This document shows positions 56,968-64,000 of a stretch of DNA of 64,000 nucleotides, in pieces. Under the pieces are notes generated by a model that saw nothing but the letters and a program-made list of their open reading frames with translations, had not been told where the DNA came from and made no database searches. The stretch's first letter is position 1. Each line of letters begins with the position of its first letter. The translations under genes were made by a program, and so were the position numbers. This stretch comes from Roseovarius sp. THAF9 (GTDB lineage Bacteria > Pseudomonadota > Alphaproteobacteria > Rhodobacterales > Rhodobacteraceae). The DNA lies in the NCBI RefSeq assembly GCF_009363715.1, contig NZ_CP045404.1:588001-652000 (forward strand). The letters are read 5' to 3'.

Positions 56968-57307
56968 TGGAGATCTCGTTGGCAGGGCTATGCCCTGTTA
57001 CAGCTAGACGCCGGGCCTGCGCAGGTCCAGACTTGCGGAAGATGCCGCGTCGTGGCAGACTGTGCGTCGATTAGCGTCGGATCGTTCTTTTAGTTCGCGC
57101 ATTGCCGCCTGTGCAGGCAGGCGATGAAATTCCCCCTTGGCATTTGCCGCCATGCGGCATAGAAACCGGCCTTGCACGTATGGCTCGATTCGTCGGGCCA
57201 TTTGTGTTTCGTCCGAGACGGTGGGTGACCGGGATATGCCGGTCATAAATCCTGCCTGAGACGGGAAAGACCAGAATTCTCGAGGTTCTCCTTGGTATCA
57301 AGGCGTG

Positions 57308-57379
57308 CCCCGGCTGGCTCAGCCCCGTTAGCGGACCCTTTGCCGGGTCGTGAGTGGCCCGGTGGTACTGAGCCGGGGG
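57308..57379 (+). promoter_or_regulatory. Probable L10 leader of rplJL
   Basis: The 437-base gap before rplJ has no convincing gene. Near its end, CCCCGGCTGGCTCAG (57308-57322) and CTGAGCCGGGGG (57368-57379) pair around internal stems such as GACCC/GGGTC. This resembles the ribosomal L10(L12)4-binding leader by which bacteria autoregulate rplJL. The ribosome site GGAG precedes the GTG start about eight bases on. The promoter should lie earlier in the gap but is not visible to me. Confidence 0.6.
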
Positions 57380-57404
57380 ACACCCCCAAATTTGGAGTGA
57401 AACT

Positions 57405-57923
57405 GTGGATAGAGCCCAGAAAGAGAAAGTGGTCGACGAACTCGGCCAGATCTTCGAAAGCTCTGGCGTCGTTGTGGTTGCCCACTACGAAGGCCTTACA
57501 GTTGCGGAGATGCAAGACCTGCGCGCCCGTGCGCGTGAGGCCGAAGCATCTGTTCGCGTTGCCAAGAACAGGCTCGCAAAGATCGCCCTTGAGGGCAAGC
57601 CGTGCGCAAGCATTGCGGATTACCTCTCGGGCATGACCGTGCTCACCTTTTCCGAAGACCCAGTGGCAGCAGCCAAGGTCGCGGAAGGTTTCGCCAAGGA
57701 CAACAAGAAGTTTGAAATCCTTGGTGGCGCCATGGGTGAGACGGCCCTGGACCGGGCCGGTGTCGAAGCCACGTCGAAACTGCCGTCGCGCGAGGAGCTT
57801 ATCTCCACCATCGCCGGCATGATTGGCGCACCCGCTTCGAACATCGCCGGTGCGATCGGCGCACCTGCAAGCAACATCGCGAGCATCCTTTCGACCATCG
57901 AAGAGAAGGCGGAAGCAGCGTAA
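57405..57923 (+). CDS. rplJ: 50S ribosomal protein L10
   Basis: L10, 172 residues, starting at GTG 57405 ([20 protein letters not shown]) with GGAG about nine bases upstream. L10 anchors the L7/L12 dimers on the stalk base. The C-terminal helix region contains a duplicated peptide: [11 protein letters not shown] then [11 protein letters not shown], joining the L7/L12-binding helices. Length is normal for alphaproteobacteria. Confidence 0.96.
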   Translation: MDRAQKEKVVDELGQIFESSGVVVVAHYEGLTVAEMQDLRARAREAEASVRVAKNRLAKIALEGKPCASIADYLSGMTVLTFSEDPVAAAKVAEGFAKDNKKFEILGGAMGETALDRAGVEATSKLPSREELISTIAGMIGAPASNIAGAIGAPASNIASILSTIEEKAEAA

Positions 57924-57996
57924 GCAACTGCAAGTCCTGCGTATCGGGTTGCAATACCGACGTTGGAACACATCTTAGAACGGAAAGAGCTGAAAA

Positions 57997-58377
<381 letters not shown>

Positions 58378-58385
58378 TCCTGTCG

Positions 58386-58559
58386 GCCCGGGCGATTTTC
58401 CGGGCTCGGATCGCGTGAATGAAGGCTGGATCGGGTGAAATCCCGGTCCAGCCGAACCTGTCTCAGAGAGGGCCTTGCGCCGCGCCGCGACACGTTCGGG
58501 CGAGACCCTCTCTCAGGCGAGGTTCAACGATCGGGTGGTCCCTTGTGGGATTGGGACCA
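58386..58559 (+). promoter_or_regulatory. rplL-rpoB leader with three stem-loops
   Basis: Stem GCCCGG/CCGGGC (58386-58405); long-range pair AGAGAGGG/CCCTCTCT (58465-58513); and TGGTCCC/GGGACCA (58536-58559). None is followed by a T run, so they are more likely attenuation or RNase III processing structures than simple terminators. Such an element between rplL and rpoB normally lowers polymerase expression relative to L7/L12. Confidence 0.55.
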
Positions 58560-58650
58560 AGAATGGATCGTTCCCGCCTCTCTCGGGTGGCTCTGCCGCT
58601 GTGGCCCGACAGCGCGCAGGACCGGTGAGAAATGAAAGGTGACTTGTCAC

Positions 58651-62817
<4,167 letters not shown>

Positions 62818-62818
62818 C

Positions 62819-62868
62819 GTGGGTTGTCACCCACCCTACGGGCAATTCGTAGGGTGGGTATAACTCAC
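62819..62868 (+). repeat. Double inverted ACCCACCCTAC element between rpoB and rpoC (copy 8)
   Basis: GTGGGT-TGTC-ACCCACCCTACG faces CGTAGGGTGGGTATAACTCAC across GGCAATT. The central arms ACCCACCCTACG/CGTAGGGTGGGT pair perfectly over 12 bp, so the RNA can fold one long hairpin or two local ones. It starts one base after the rpoB stop. Confidence 0.85.
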
Positions 62869-62900
62869 GCGCCGCCTCCTCCTACGCTCCTCTTTTTTAG

Positions 62901-64000
<1,100 letters not shown>

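Noticed and set aside
57004..57246. Reverse 80-codon frame in the rplJ leader gap
   Set aside because: An AGGA lies near the start, but the sequence has no recognisable feature and the area is expected to be rplJ leader and promoter.

Overview
The window is about 64 kb of high-GC DNA from an alphaproteobacterium, almost certainly Rhodobacteraceae (Roseobacter group). The evidence is the linked order pckA / chvI-chvG-hprK-rapZ-EIIA-HPr, a methylsuccinyl-CoA dehydrogenase of the ethylmalonyl-CoA pathway, short alphaproteobacterial HprK, the tuf ... tRNA-Trp-secE-nusG-rplKAJL-rpoBC cluster, and Roseobacter-like intergenic hairpins. The genus cannot be fixed from the window alone. No CRISPR array, insertion sequence or prophage is visible.

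Positions 1-14,350 hold a nearly complete phosphonate uptake and C-P lyase locus. It runs phnD (cut by the left edge), two phnE permeases and a hexapeptide transferase; then, on the other strand, a PhnM-like amidohydrolase and the repressor phnF; then phnG-H-I, fosX, a HAD hydrolase, phnJ-K-L-N, a reverse-strand DUF1045 2H phosphoesterase, and a canonical phnM. FosX and the HAD protein are translationally coupled into the middle of the C-P lyase operon. No phnP is present, and the 2H phosphoesterase is the best local substitute. A likely PhnF operator lies in front of phnG.

Positions 14,350-25,450 are mixed housekeeping: a fumarylacetoacetate-hydrolase-family enzyme, mcd, a TSUP exporter, pheT, a YtoQ protein, a membrane receptor-like protein with a periplasmic CxxCH haem motif, and a marC gene broken by a single-base frameshift. 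Positions 25,595-33,030 carry pckA divergent from the ChvI/ChvG two-component system, followed by the regulatory PTS branch and an acyltransferase.

Positions 33,090-40,000 are mostly reverse-strand: a Rieske-like protein that has lost both histidine ligands, 3-hydroxybutyryl-CoA dehydrogenase, etfA/etfB, cobalamin adenosyltransferase, a HIG1 protein, an SDR and an SH3 protein. ETF would accept electrons from Mcd, and adenosylcobalamin serves the mutases of the same pathway. parC, a YHS protein, a cytochrome P450 and a lipoprotein follow.

Positions 45,450-64,000 are the translation/transcription core (tuf, tRNA-Trp, secE, nusG, rplK, rplA, rplJ, rplL, rpoB, start of rpoC). It is interrupted by accessory genes: an acetyltransferase, a mesaconyl-CoA hydratase/CoA-transferase-like pair, a response regulator with a degenerate GGDEF-like output, a membrane protein, a secreted Sel1-repeat protein and a quinone reductase. 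A family of intergenic hairpins sharing ACCCACCCTAC occurs at least eight times, including a double copy between rpoB and rpoC.
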